17,182 bases of DNA from an uncultured Acidimicrobiaceae bacterium (GCA_903934195.1 CAIZMV010000147.1:1-17182); one strand, 5' to 3'; positions 10,301-16,716 are shown, counted from the first letter of the stretch. Numbers and translations are program-made. The notes: generated from the sequence alone by a model not told the origin.

Positions 10301-13300
10301 GTGTCGCGCCTTGAACATCACTATTCGTGTCAGGCGAAGCAGTCGGCGCAGGAATTACGGTTGGGGTAATTGTCGACGTCGCAACTTGATCAATGGAGTC
10401 TTTCACCTGATATGTGACTGCAGTAGCCGTGCCCGTGTACGTAGACAGTGGGACAAATGTGACGGTGCCATCGGTATTTACTGTGTATGTACCTTGGCCG
10501 CTGATAGTCAACGTGGTGGCGTTGCAGTTAGGAACCGCAGACTCATCAACAGTGGGTGTCGCCGAATCATCCGCACCACACAACTTCACAGTCGTTGCAT
10601 TCAGTGTGTACCCAGTAGCAGCACTGTCATTAGAAAGTGGATTAATGATTTGCGTTGCACCTTGAACATCAATATTTGTGTTCGGCGAAGCAGTAGGAGC
10701 TGGGATAACAGTCGGCGTAATGGTTGATGACTTTGTGCGAGGTGATGAATTCGTGTCAGTGACTTGATACGTGACTGGTGTAGCCACCCCAGTGAAATTC
10801 GGTTCCGGAATAAACTTGACGGTGCCATCAGTTTGTACTCTGAAAGTTCCCTCACCACTCACTACTAGTTCAGTAGCCGTGCAATCGTTAGGCACTTGGC
10901 CGGAATAGCACAGGCGAACAGAATCAGTGTTCCACGGAGATCCTGTTTCAATTTGGTCATTTGTTAAGGGTGAAATTGTTTGCGTAATTCCTTGACCGTT
11001 AATCGATGTATCTTCCAATGTTGCAGGCACAACACTGCTTGGAATTACCAAGGAATAATCTTCAACTTCTCCCGATGCAAGCTTCCCTGTCGGAACAGTT
11101 ACGCCTTCATAACTCAATCGAACACGTGCATATGTAGGGCCAGCCACAACATTGGCTGGCACTATCCAAGACAGCGTGGCCGATGTCGCGCCGGAAACGG
11201 GGTCAGTTGCGCATGCACGCTCGCTATACCCAAACACCTCATCTCTGTTGAAGTCAATCCATCCGCATAAATTTGCAGTAGAAGTCACTCCACCCAACGC
11301 AACCGTGGTTGAGTACGTCGAACCAGCGGCACCGAAGTTGATGGTCGGTGATGACGACCACGCCGCGACTCCATCGTCTGCCTTTGCGTTCCCAGCAAGT
11401 GAAGCCCAACGTGCAACTGCATCTGCGTTCGTGGTTGCGTATAACGCAGAAGCTTGGTCTGCTAAAACAGTCGGTCCCATTCGAAGTGCACCAACACCAT
11501 GGCTAGCTACACCAGCAGATTCATATGTTGTAGGAACAAGTCCAAAGTCTTCCGACATACTGGCCGTCAAGTTCCATTGATCCAGATATCCAGTTCCGCG
11601 CGCTGTCGTCAATGTGACATCGAACGAAACAGAAGTAATAGCACCATTTATTTGTAAAGACCCACAGCCTGCTTGCGCAGTAGCGCCATAACCAGATGTT
11701 AGATGGCAATTCACTGATGGGTTCTTAACAATTGGTTCGATCTTTGTTCCGCTATTGACAACTTGCATGTTCGTGCCACTTAAAGCAGTCACTGTTACGC
11801 CCGGAGTTACTACTGTCATTTCGCTCCATGCAGTCGAACTCCCTGAGCCACCTCCCCAACCAGCAAAAGAGACAACTGGGTTAACGACTGTCTTGGAAAA
11901 AGTCATTGTCAAAGTTCCACGGGGTGTACACAAAGCACTGGCCGCACAGTTCACATTGCTTGTTTGAATCAAAACTCCGGGTTCAGTTACCAATCCGGTT
12001 GCTACAAAGTCGCCTGCAGCACCGCCGCGCTGACTAAGAGATTCAGTTGCATCGCTTATGCAGAGATAATCGCCCGTCACGCCAACGCTGTAGGTGACAC
12101 CATTTGGCAACGTGGTTTGTTTTGTTCGATTTGCACTGAAGGGTGACGAACATCCAGCCGTACTGGCTGTAGGGCCCCCAGCCCAAGACCACAGATTGCT
12201 GTACGGGGTATTAGTAGTTGTAAAGGAAAGCGCATCATTTCCCTTGGGGTCTTGGATTGCAGAGTTGGTATTCGCCGCACTATTTGTTGGAGCCTCATAC
12301 GAAACATCGATCACAGTGCCGGCGCTCAACGATGTGCCGATCGTAAGTTCGACGGTGGAGCCCACCACTACTGCCGCAGTTGGTTTATATGCAGTCTCAC
12401 CGACAAAGACTGTGAACGCGCTGAGTGGAAGTGCTGGAGTGCCAAGAAGAGTCTCGTTAAAGGCAAGTGTGACTTTGGTTCCTGACACAGTAACTGGGGT
12501 AGAAGTTGTAAGAACAGGACGAATTACGTCTGGGCCGAGAGCTGAGTTGTTTGTGACTGCTTGATTAGTGAAGGAAACTGCATCATTGCCAGCTGCGTCT
12601 TGCACGGCAGCATTTGAAGTTGCCGAATTAGATGTCGGCGCAACATATGAAACTGTCAAAACCTGATCGCTGGACAATGAAGTGGGGAGGTTGAGAATAA
12701 CTGTTGCACCTGATTTGCTCAGGCTGCTCACCGTAGTAAGTCGTCCGTCTACGTAGACCAAGAAACTGCTGGTGGTGGGGTTTGTGCCGCCGAGCGTTTC
12801 ATCAAATGTCAAAGTCAATGCATATCCATTTGCGCCCAGCACCGCCTGATTACTTGCAGCGAGTGCTGGGCCAACGAGGTCAACAGTAAGAGAAAAACTT
12901 GAGCCTCCGCCACCTCCGCCACCAGTACCTCCAGCGCCGCCGCCGTAATAACCACCGCCGCCGCCTCCGCCACCACCGGTACTGTTTCCGCCAGCAGCAG
13001 AACCAAAACCCGAGGTCAATCTTGTGGCACCTGCCCCGCCATTAATAGCGCCAGGAATTGTGGGGCTCGCAGTTGTACCGCCAGCACCAATTGCAGTTGT
13101 TGTTGCACCGCCACCACCATTGAGTCCGCTTCCACTTCCCGCTGAGCCATTACCACCCGTTGTTGCCGAGACATCGTTGCCACCACCAGCGCCGCCGTTA
13201 CCTTGTGAGCCAGCACCGCCACCACCACCTGCGGAGATAAGTGCAACAGGAGACGCAGAGTTTGTATATACGGCAGAACCGCCACCACCTGATGCATAGA

Positions 13301-15953
13301 AATCAACACGGTTACCTGTTGTAGCGCACGCGGTGTTTCGCGCGGCACCACCGCCGCCGTATGGAGATGTTAAAACCGAACTGACACATGTAGCGATAGC
13401 TGACGCCGTAGCACCAGTTGTGCTTGGGTTGGAATACCCCGTGAACGAGTTCGTGAAATTGATTCGAGAACCCGAAACAGATGTTACTGTTTTTACACCG
13501 TCAAACGCAGTACCGAGTCCACTTAGTGTTACTTGCGTACCAACTGGGAAACTGCCGCTGGACGCAAGATCAACTAGTCCTGAGCCACTGTTCGTGTAGG
13601 CATACGTAACCCCATAGGTCAATGTTCCTTTGGTCACCAAGTTGCCTATTCCCCCAGCACCGACAGTGATCGTAAAAGACTGTCCTGGAGTTACGGAATA
13701 AGTCTTTTCCACATAACCACCGCTACCGCCGTTGTATGCAGTTGATGAACCGAGATCGCCTCCCGTAGTTATTCCGCCGCCGCCAGCACCATAGGCCTTA
13801 AACGTCACGGACGTAACACCCGTCGGAACAGTCCAGCTGTACGGTTCGCCCACATAACTGAATTGTTCAGTAGTTGTGCCGTATGAGACGGTCACACAAC
13901 CGTTGCCGCCCTGGGTAGCAGAACGTGTGGAACCACCAGTACCGCCAGTCGCCTTGTTCGTTGCACACGTCAACGTCTTAATCGAGACGTTTGAAACGCT
14001 CGCTGAAGTAACTGTTATTGCATCGTTTCCGGTCGTGTCTTGAATCGCATTATTCGTCGGAGCAACAGAAACGGTTGATGGTGCACTGTACGTAACTGTC
14101 ACAACTTGTCCCTCGTTTATGAGAGGGTTCAGGTTAAGTAACACAGTTGAACCCGACACGGTTGCAGATGTAACCGTTACTAGGTTGCCGTCAGCTCGCA
14201 CTTCGAACATTCCGGTTGTTGCAGTAGTGGCATTCAACGTTTCGTTATATGTCAGCGTAATTTTGTCGCCAACTGTGCTCGTGGCCGCACTCCCAAATAC
14301 TGGTGCTGTTATGTCTCTTGTCGAGTTATTGGTAGCTGTTCTCGTAGAGAAACTAAGGGCATCATTACCTAAAAGATTTTGAATGGCATTGTTTGTCGTT
14401 GCATCAGATGAAGTCGGTGCTGTGTATTTGACCGTGACTACTTGTCCGATACCAATAGTTGGCGTGATTGAAAGTGAAACAGTTGACCCGCTGGCCTGAA
14501 CGCTGCTGCCCGGCGTAAGGACACTGTCCACATACACTTCAAATGCACTTGTTGGCGCCGTCGTTGTAGACAATTCCTTGTTGTACGTCAGAATCAAACT
14601 GTTACCCGCTGAGTTCACTGTGGCACTTGCAAGGATCGGACTTGTTAATGGTGTGACTGCATTGGACGCGGAAGAAGCCGCTGATGTTGCATCAATGTTG
14701 GTGGCAGTGGCAGTGAAGGTATATGTAGAACCATTAGTCAGACCACTAACAATGCATGATCCAGAGGAACCAGTCACCGTGCAGGACTTACCTGATTCCT
14801 CAACAGCAGAGATGGTGAAATAGGTGGGTGTCGCGCCGCTTGGTTGAGTTACCGTTACAGTCGCCTGGCCATCGCCGGCAACTGCAGTCGGCGCACTAGG
14901 GGTGTTCGGCGAAACATTTGAACCCAACAAGCGCTTCACGCCACCTGAGTACGCAACCAGAATGTTTCCGTCGCTCTGGATAGCCAATGAGCTAACGGAA
15001 CCAAGGCTTGATGCTGCAGCGGCTGTGTTGAAGTTGGCGTCTGGAACTCCGCCAGCAGAAAACCGTTTGACATATCCTGTGAAGGCTCCGCCGACCACAA
15101 GGCGTCCTAATCCGTCAAGTCGGACTACTTGTGCGGTGCTGCCTAACGAGGAACCAAGCGCGCTAGCGAATGAAGCATCAAGTGAACCTGTGCTGCTGTA
15201 TTTGCGAAGATACGGTGAGGTTGCGGATGCAGTGACAATGCTTCCGTCGCTCAATTCAACGATTGAGTTAATTTGTCCAAGGCCTGAAGAAACAAGTGTG
15301 GAATCAAGTGTCCCGTTTGTGTTGTAACGCTTTAAGGAACCGTTTGAAACACCAACCAGAATTTTGCCATCCGATTGAAGCGCAATTGCGCGTGCATCGT
15401 TTCCGTTTCCCCATGGCGCCGGACCAAGTGCAGTATTGAAGCTTGTGTCTCGAACTCCAGTAGAGCTGAACTTATAGAGATACGGACTCGTACCACCCGT
15501 GACATAGACGCTTCCGTCACTGCCTACTTCGACTCCGTCTTGGTCATACGTGCGCCCAGGTGCAGTTGTGGCAGCAAAAGTTGTGTCTTCGGTGCCATCT
15601 GCGTTGTATCGCAGAGCGCGCTTGGTTGACCATCCACCAGCCACATAGAACTTGTCCCCTGAGATCACTTTGACCGTTCCCACAACACCGTCGTATGTTG
15701 CCGTCACGCCAGCGCTTGCTCCAGTTGACGTGTACTTCACTACGTTTTCGGACAACCCCACAAGAACACTGCCATCAGACAAAACTGACACCGTATTCGC
15801 AGCTGTCGTACTAGGGGTATATGTGGTGTCTACCTGCCCTGCGTTATAGGCCAGGACTGGGTTGGAGTCAAAAGACCCAAGCAACATTGACGCCACCAAA
15901 ATCAAGAGCGTGCCGACAATAACTACGCGGGATGCCCGCGACCTACGGCGCAT
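4311..15953 (-). CDS. Giant secreted multi-domain CshA-type fibrillar surface protein (putative adhesin)
   Basis: A single uninterrupted frame of about 3,880 residues. I start it at the ATG at 15953 because AAGGGG lies 5 nt upstream; a GTG one codon earlier (15956) is only 2 nt from it. Order by approximate residue: signal peptide 1-36; delta-60 propeller 37-345; FN3 350-435; SWM-type domains 436-545 and 546-655; glycine-rich region 656-1022; SWM-type 1026-1250 (two); unassigned six-Cys region 1254-1468; GEVED-type domain 1470-1640; 18 CshA-type repeats 1641-3751; SdrD-B-like domain 3752-3868. All are beta-rich extracellular modules, and CshA-type repeats form fibrils in streptococcal adhesins. 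Composition is rich in Thr, Ser, Val, Gly and Pro and poor in Lys and Trp. There is no LPXTG, no C-terminal hydrophobic helix and no catalytic domain I recognise. Its role as adhesin, fibril or stalk is inferred from architecture; ligand and anchoring are unknown. A TetR gene upstream on the same strand may control it. Confidence 0.9.
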   Translation of the reverse strand: MRRRSRASRVVIVGTLLILVASMLLGSFDSNPVLAYNAGQVDTTYTPSTTAANTVSVLSDGSVLVGLSENVVKYTSTGASAGVTATYDGVVGTVKVISGDKFYVAGGWSTKRALRYNADGTEDTTFAATTAPGRTYDQDGVEVGSDGSVYVTGGTSPYLYKFSSTGVRDTSFNTALGPAPWGNGNDARAIALQSDGKILVGVSNGSLKRYNTNGTLDSTLVSSGLGQINSIVELSDGSIVTASATSPYLRKYSSTGSLDASFASALGSSLGSTAQVVRLDGLGRLVVGGAFTGYVKRFSAGGVPDANFNTAAAASSLGSVSSLAIQSDGNILVAYSGGVKRLLGSNVSPNTPSAPTAVAGDGQATVTVTQPSGATPTYFTISAVEESGKSCTVTGSSGSCIVSGLTNGSTYTFTATATNIDATSAASSASNAVTPLTSPILASATVNSAGNSLILTYNKELSTTTAPTSAFEVYVDSVLTPGSSVQASGSTVSLSITPTIGIGQVVTVKYTAPTSSDATTNNAIQNLLGNDALSFSTRTATNNSTRDITAPVFGSAATSTVGDKITLTYNETLNATTATTGMFEVRADGNLVTVTSATVSGSTVLLNLNPLINEGQVVTVTYSAPSTVSVAPTNNAIQDTTGNDAITVTSASVSNVSIKTLTCATNKATGGTGGSTRSATQGGNGCVTVSYGTTTEQFSYVGEPYSWTVPTGVTSVTFKAYGAGGGGITTGGDLGSSTAYNGGSGGYVEKTYSVTPGQSFTITVGAGGIGNLVTKGTLTYGVTYAYTNSGSGLVDLASSGSFPVGTQVTLSGLGTAFDGVKTVTSVSGSRINFTNSFTGYSNPSTTGATASAIATCVSSVLTSPYGGGGAARNTACATTGNRVDFYASGGGGSAVYTNSASPVALISAGGGGGAGSQGNGGAGGGNDVSATTGGNGSAGSGSGLNGGGGATTTAIGAGGTTASPTIPGAINGGAGATRLTSGFGSAAGGNSTGGGGGGGGGYYGGGAGGTGGGGGGGSSFSLTVDLVGPALAASNQAVLGANGYALTLTFDETLGGTNPTTSSFLVYVDGRLTTVSSLSKSGATVILNLPTSLSSDQVLTVSYVAPTSNSATSNAAVQDAAGNDAVSFTNQAVTNNSALGPDVIRPVLTTSTPVTVSGTKVTLAFNETLLGTPALPLSAFTVFVGETAYKPTAAVVVGSTVELTIGTSLSAGTVIDVSYEAPTNSAANTNSAIQDPKGNDALSFTTTNTPYSNLWSWAGGPTASTAGCSSPFSANRTKQTTLPNGVTYSVGVTGDYLCISDATESLSQRGGAAGDFVATGLVTEPGVLIQTSNVNCAASALCTPRGTLTMTFSKTVVNPVVSFAGWGGGSGSSTAWSEMTVVTPGVTVTALSGTNMQVVNSGTKIEPIVKNPSVNCHLTSGYGATAQAGCGSLQINGAITSVSFDVTLTTARGTGYLDQWNLTASMSEDFGLVPTTYESAGVASHGVGALRMGPTVLADQASALYATTNADAVARWASLAGNAKADDGVAAWSSSPTINFGAAGSTYSTTVALGGVTSTANLCGWIDFNRDEVFGYSERACATDPVSGATSATLSWIVPANVVAGPTYARVRLSYEGVTVPTGKLASGEVEDYSLVIPSSVVPATLEDTSINGQGITQTISPLTNDQIETGSPWNTDSVRLCYSGQVPNDCTATELVVSGEGTFRVQTDGTVKFIPEPNFTGVATPVTYQVTDTNSSPRTKSSTITPTVIPAPTASPNTNIDVQGATQIINPLSNDSAATGYTLNATTVKLCGADDSATPTVDESAVPNCNATTLTISGQGTYTVNTDGTVTFVPLSTYTGTATAVTYQVKDSIDQVATSTITPTVIPAPTASPDTNSDVQGATQIIDPLSNDSAATGYTLNATTVKLCGADDSATPTVDESAVPNCNATTLAVSGVGTYSVNPTTGVVTFVPLPNYTGTAPSVTYQITDSINQVASSTITPTVIAPPSPSASVNTGRAGHDVNQTVTPTANDTPGAPSIPFVLSTVKLCGADDSLTPTVDESTPPNCNATSLTVPGEGTYTVNSTTGAVTFDPLETFDGTATAVRYQAADTLDRFVNSTITLIVDPPTAPVANPETKSLLPGGTATFTTITGTSGLASGTGLVTTGANATCLFTPTTTTCDADNSVTITGEGTYVLDPATGIVTFTALSSITAGTKTPITYRVTDIVGQTATSTLTPIIPPPPAATDDTSSGNYDTNQTINPLTNDAPGAVSAPLVATTVKLCGLANASATPPVTAETPPNCTKTTLTVTGEGTYTVDPTTGVVTFDPLPTFKGGATPVDYQVADSLGQITDATITVSVNDPPLPTASPDAITDAYDTNQTYTSTTNDTPGSSSFPFVASTVKLCGANDPATPSVDESVVPNCNATTLTVTGEGTYTVNPTTGVVTFDPVSSFTGTVATVVRYQVTDTLSRVANSTITPTVGAPPVPTASPDAITDAYDTNQTYTPVANDTKGAADFPFVATTVKLCGISPAQTPPSCTQTTLIVAGEGTYTVDPTTGVVTFDPVSSFTGTVGTVVRYQVTDTLSRVANSTITPTVGAPPVPTASPDAITDAYDTNQTYSPVTNDTKGAADFPFVATTVKLCGANDPATPSIDESVVPNCNATTLTVSGEGTYTVDPTTGVVTFDPVSSFTGTVGTVVKYQVADTLGRVANSTITPTVGAPPVPTASPDAQTRAHDTNQTYTPVANDTKGAADFPFVATTVKLCGANDPATPSVDESVVPNCNATTLTIAGEGTYTVDPVTGVVTFDPLPSFKGTVATVVAYQATDTLGRVADSTITPTVTPPTAPTAAPETKSVLPGGTITFTTITGSSGLATGTGLATTGATATCLIDPATPTVCSTGFTNSDGTWSINQATGVVTFVATDPLAEGTKTAVTYRVTDVTGQTATSTLTPIVPPPPGATNDISTDAYDTNQLINPLTNDSAGAASAPLVATTVKLCGISPVQTPNSCDKTTLTVPGEGTYTVNPVTGVVTFDPLPTFTGTVATPVRYQVTDLVGRTVNATITPTVTPPPVPTATPNTGRGAYDTNQTVNPITNDTPGAPAATFVPTTVKLCGISPIQTPNSCDKTTLTVPGEGTYTVNPVTGVVTFDPLPTFTGTATPVVYQVTDILNRTVSSTITLTVDPPSAPTATPETKLVLPGSSVAFTTITGSSGLATGTELVTTGATATCLFTPGTTTCDADNSVTITGEGTYVLDPATGIVTFTALSSAMSGTKPSITYRVTDIVGQTATSTLTPIIPDPPAATNDVSSGPYDTNQEISPLSNDSFSSLTPAVKATLKLCGLDPLQTPNSCDKTSLVVPNEGTYTLNSTTGVVTFDPLPSFTGTVATPPTYQVADSVGRYVNATITPTVSAPDAPTAKPETKLVLPGATISFTTTTGASGLATGTGLATSGPTATCLFTPGTTTCDADNSVTIVGEGTYVLDPATGIVTFTASATIMPGTKTPITYRVTDALGQTATSTLTPIVPAPPAATNDAISDAYDTNQTYTPLANDSFSSLAPVSKTTLKLCGVEPVQKPNDCDKTSVTVPNEGTYTLNADGTVTFDPLPTFSGTATPLVYQVADSLGRFVNATITPTVAPPPVPAATLDTGKAKQGTKITLSPWLNDDGGTVDSTGEKLALVPTSVRLCGVTTLEKMEALSTTSQNVTCSLTKLKTADGTYTVDVKTGKVSFVHKKGFSGTVTEPVKYSIANSFKGAAGPGIATGVLIPTIVPTSVPSVTLGDKVWRDLNGDGYQGPGDGGIAGVTVKVLTVKGKPVRDLFGKIVKPVVSDINGAFRFTGLPGGRYKLIVTYPENFRPTIPDRPGREKNSSTTQAITKVLKIGQSDLSLDFGMVPKMTSGLAHTM
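4350..4700 (-). other. SdrD B-like domain at the C-terminus
   Basis: This last domain reads LGDKVWRDLNGDGYQGPGD, then GIAGVTVKVL, FRFTGLPGGRYKLIV and a final LDFGMVPK. It is the SdrD-B / Cna-B-like beta sandwich pattern with a DxNxDGxxxxGD calcium-type loop. In Gram-positive Sdr proteins such domains precede a sortase signal, but here only about 10 residues (MTSGLAHTM) follow before TAA. Confidence 0.75.
4701..11033 (-). repeat. Array of 18 CshA-type fibril repeats
   Basis: I count 18 in-frame units averaging about 352 bp (117 residues). The consensus is a Pro-rich linker, xYDTNQ...ND, VKLCG...C, LTVxGEGTYTVxPxTGVVTFDPLPxFxGTxxxVxYQVxDxxxRxxxSTITPTV. Fourteen units are of this A form. Four (starting near 9629, 7481, 6461 and 5780) are a B form with PETKxVLPG...TGSSGLATGT and TCLFTPGTTTC. 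Every unit has exactly two cysteines. CshA repeats build fibrils in streptococci. The last unit (4701-5105) is the most diverged and has an enlarged cysteine loop. Confidence 0.85.
7482..8924 (-). repeat. Four near-identical tandem fibril repeats (units 7-10)
   Basis: Units 7-10 share long stretches at both protein and DNA level, for example the linker PPVPTASPDAITDAYDTNQ, AADFPFVATTVKLCG and TFDPVSSFTGTV. In DNA, blocks of about 50 nt near 8091 and 8436 are almost base-for-base identical. Unit 8 carries the short Cys loop (GISPAQTP), while 7, 9 and 10 carry the long one, so a segment has been exchanged within the block. Confidence 0.8.
11045..11540 (-). other. GEVED-type domain
   Basis: The region contains ADDGVAAW, a Trp-Ile-Asp-Phe-Asn motif (CGWIDFNRDEVFG), ARVRLSYE, and ends with the signature GEVEDYSL. 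These are the hallmarks of GEVED domains, common in secreted bacterial and marine surface proteins. The DFNRDEVFG stretch resembles a metal-binding loop. Confidence 0.7.
11545..12197 (-). other. Unassigned six-cysteine beta-rich region of the giant protein
   Basis: About 217 residues starting NLWSWAGGPTASTAGCSSP and ending WNLTASMSEDFG. It contains six cysteines (AGC, YLC, VNC, ALC, VNC, AGC), the segment GTLTMTFSKTVVNPVVSFAG and a strand ITSVSFDVTL. The alternation of hydrophobic and polar residues suggests a beta-sandwich, perhaps lectin-like. I do not recognise a named family with confidence. It sits between the SWM-type repeats and the GEVED-type domain, where adhesins often place a binding domain. 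Confidence 0.45.
12198..12882 (-). repeat. SWM-type beta repeats 3 and 4
   Basis: Unit 3 has ALTLTFDETLGGTNPTTSSF, FLVYVDGRL, DQVLTVSYVAP and NAAVQDAAGNDAVSF. Unit 4 has VTLAFNETL, SAFTVFVGE, GTVIDVSYEAP and SAIQDPKGNDALSF. They share the same strand order as units 1 and 2 before the glycine-rich domain, suggesting duplication of a pair or insertion of the glycine-rich region into a four-repeat block. Confidence 0.65.
12885..13995 (-). other. Glycine-rich domain with a nested insert
   Basis: This region resembles bacterial glycine-rich beta domains: EPYSWTVPTGVTSVTFKAYG, then GSGGYVEKTYSVTPGQSF and TITVGAGG, later long glycine runs including nine in a row and a run of seven. About 80 residues (roughly 13375-13630 in DNA) interrupt it with a non-glycine-rich block containing SSGSFPVGTQVTLSGLGTAF and RINFTNSFTGYSN. 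The glycine runs give C/G-rich CCGCCG tracts on the plus strand near 12900-12980. It is not collagen-like, as there is no G-X-Y period. Confidence 0.65.
13998..14651 (-). repeat. SWM-type beta repeats 1 and 2
   Basis: Two homologous units of about 110 residues. Each contains LTYNE/KxL, an SAFEVYVD-like strand (SAFEVYVDS, GMFEVRADG), GQVVTVxYxAP and a terminal NAIQxxxGNDAxxF. They match repeats found in large cyanobacterial surface proteins of the SwmB kind. Two more copies follow the glycine-rich region (about 12198-12882), so the glycine-rich domain splits a four-copy set. Confidence 0.65.
14652..14909 (-). other. Fibronectin type III domain
   Basis: About 86 residues beginning PNTPSAPTAVAGDGQATVT and ending NGSTYTFTATATNIDATSAA. 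The start PSAPT-V/A-A--G, the central ISAVEESG strand and the LTNGSTYTFTA-A-N pattern are typical of bacterial FN3 domains. A Cys pair (CTVTGSSGSC) sits in the middle of the domain. Confidence 0.75.
14920..15845 (-). other. Delta-60 type seven-blade beta-propeller domain
   Basis: After the signal peptide there are seven repeats of about 40-48 residues. Each carries the pattern D-x-x-F/Y ... V-x-SDG-x-(I/V)-x-V-x-G ... (L/V)-x-(R/K)(Y/F)-x-x-x-G. Examples are VDTTYTPS, TEDTTFAA, VRDTSFNT, TLDSTLVS, SLDASFAS and VPDANFNT as blade starts, with LSDGSVLVGL, GSDGSVYVTG, QSDGKILVG and LSDGSIVTA as inner strands. This matches the delta-60 repeat family. Such units are usually modelled as propeller blades and may form a binding head. 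Confidence 0.75.
15846..15953 (-). other. Sec signal peptide of the giant protein
   Basis: The N-terminus has five to six arginines (MRRRSRASR), then a hydrophobic core VVIVGTLLILVASMLLG, then a polar c-region ending VLA before YNAG. Cleavage is most likely after the Ala at about residue 35-36. There is no lipobox Cys and no twin-arginine consensus followed by FLK, so ordinary Sec export is the best reading. Confidence 0.85.
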
Positions 15954-15956
15954 CAC

Positions 15957-16095
15957 AGCCCCTTGCCCAACTGCCCTGTGGAAAAGGTCGCCAAAAGCCT
16001 TAAGTCAGTAGTTGTCACCTAAATATAATAGGCAGATAATTATCCAATTAGGTAGGAACTAAGGATTTATGGTAGGAATTCTGCCCATTTAGGGC
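15957..16095 (-). promoter_or_regulatory. Regulatory gap upstream of the giant gene
   Basis: These 139 nt lie between the TetR stop and the giant gene start. The part from 16021 to 16080 is AT-rich (-10-like TATTAT or TATATT on the minus strand near 16025-16030), a plausible promoter with no strong -35. It contains the perfect palindrome GATAATTATC (16035-16044), the inverted pair ACCTAA (16017-16022) / TTAGGT (16048-16053), and the direct repeat GGTAGGAA at 16051 and 16071. A GCCC/GGGC hairpin (16083-16095) follows the TetR stop. An AAGGGG ribosome-binding site precedes the ATG at 15953. Confidence 0.5.
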
Positions 16096-16707
16096 TTATT
16101 TGGGCTCTTTCCAGCGATATACGCCCAAAACTGCCTCGATTGACACCTTGTTCCATGCGTCGAGGTCGACCTGTGAGGGGTTCATTTCAGCCATAACTCG
16201 TCCGTTAATTTGGCCGATGCCCCAATAGGCAAGGGCCATGGCATCAAGATCCTTGGTGACCCAACCCTTTTCTTGGCCAAAAGTCATGACGCGGGCAAGG
16301 GATTCAGCGGTTTCATGATTGATCTCAATGACTGCAGCGGCAATTGCTGGGCTGGATTGAGCTGCACCCATTACGTTCTTGCGAATTGATCGAAGTTGAG
16401 CACGGTCTGGTGAATAGACAGCTGCAAATATTTTGCGGACTGAGCGTTCGAAGTCATCCCAGGAGTCAGCCATCAGAGCTGCTGCCTCAAACGGAACCAT
16501 CATTTCTGAATAACTACGGCGGTAGCGCTCGATTTGGGCCGCTTCCACAAGGGCTTCGCGATTCTTAAAGAAGTGGTACACCGACGGTTCGCGGACTCCG
16601 ACAGCAGATGCCACATTGCTGACACGCACAGACACTTCCCCGCCAGCATCGATCGCCATTATGGTGGCGTTAAGCAATTTTGCGCGGGTGTCCAGTTCAG
16701 TCGACAT
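16096..16707 (-). CDS. TetR/AcrR-family transcriptional regulator
   Basis: 203 residues, typical length for the family. The N-terminal helix-turn-helix domain covers about 8-57: RAKLLNATIMAIDAGGEVSV, then VRVSNVASAVGVREPSVYHF and FKNREALVEAA. The SVYHFFKNREALVEA recognition-helix region is the family signature. The C-terminal ligand-binding half is helical and not recognisable to a subfamily, so the effector is unknown. The gene reads toward the giant surface-protein gene with a 139-nt gap. An 11-bp palindrome 10-20 nt upstream of its ATG (16717-16727) suggests autoregulation, and similar elements lie before the giant gene, so control of that gene is a reasonable inference. No strong Shine-Dalgarno is seen before the ATG at 16707. 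Confidence 0.9.
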   Translation of the reverse strand: MSTELDTRAKLLNATIMAIDAGGEVSVRVSNVASAVGVREPSVYHFFKNREALVEAAQIERYRRSYSEMMVPFEAAALMADSWDDFERSVRKIFAAVYSPDRAQLRSIRKNVMGAAQSSPAIAAAVIEINHETAESLARVMTFGQEKGWVTKDLDAMALAYWGIGQINGRVMAEMNPSQVDLDAWNKVSIEAVLGVYRWKEPK

Positions 16708-16716
16708 AGTGCCTAA

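Noticed and set aside
4701..11033. CRISPR or non-coding tandem repeat array
   Set aside because: Periods are 345-367 bp, all units are in frame, and variation follows codon positions; there are no short repeats with unique spacers.
12885..13995. Collagen-like or PE_PGRS protein from the glycine runs
   Set aside because: No G-X-Y periodicity and no PE N-terminus; the glycine runs are part of a beta-rich glycine domain inside a larger protein.
9253..14823. Further plus-strand frames of 80-156 codons (for example 9253-9693, 12094-12564, 11152-11580)
   Set aside because: Antisense shadows of the giant gene with no recognisable domains; the minus-strand frame has clear signal peptide and domain content throughout.
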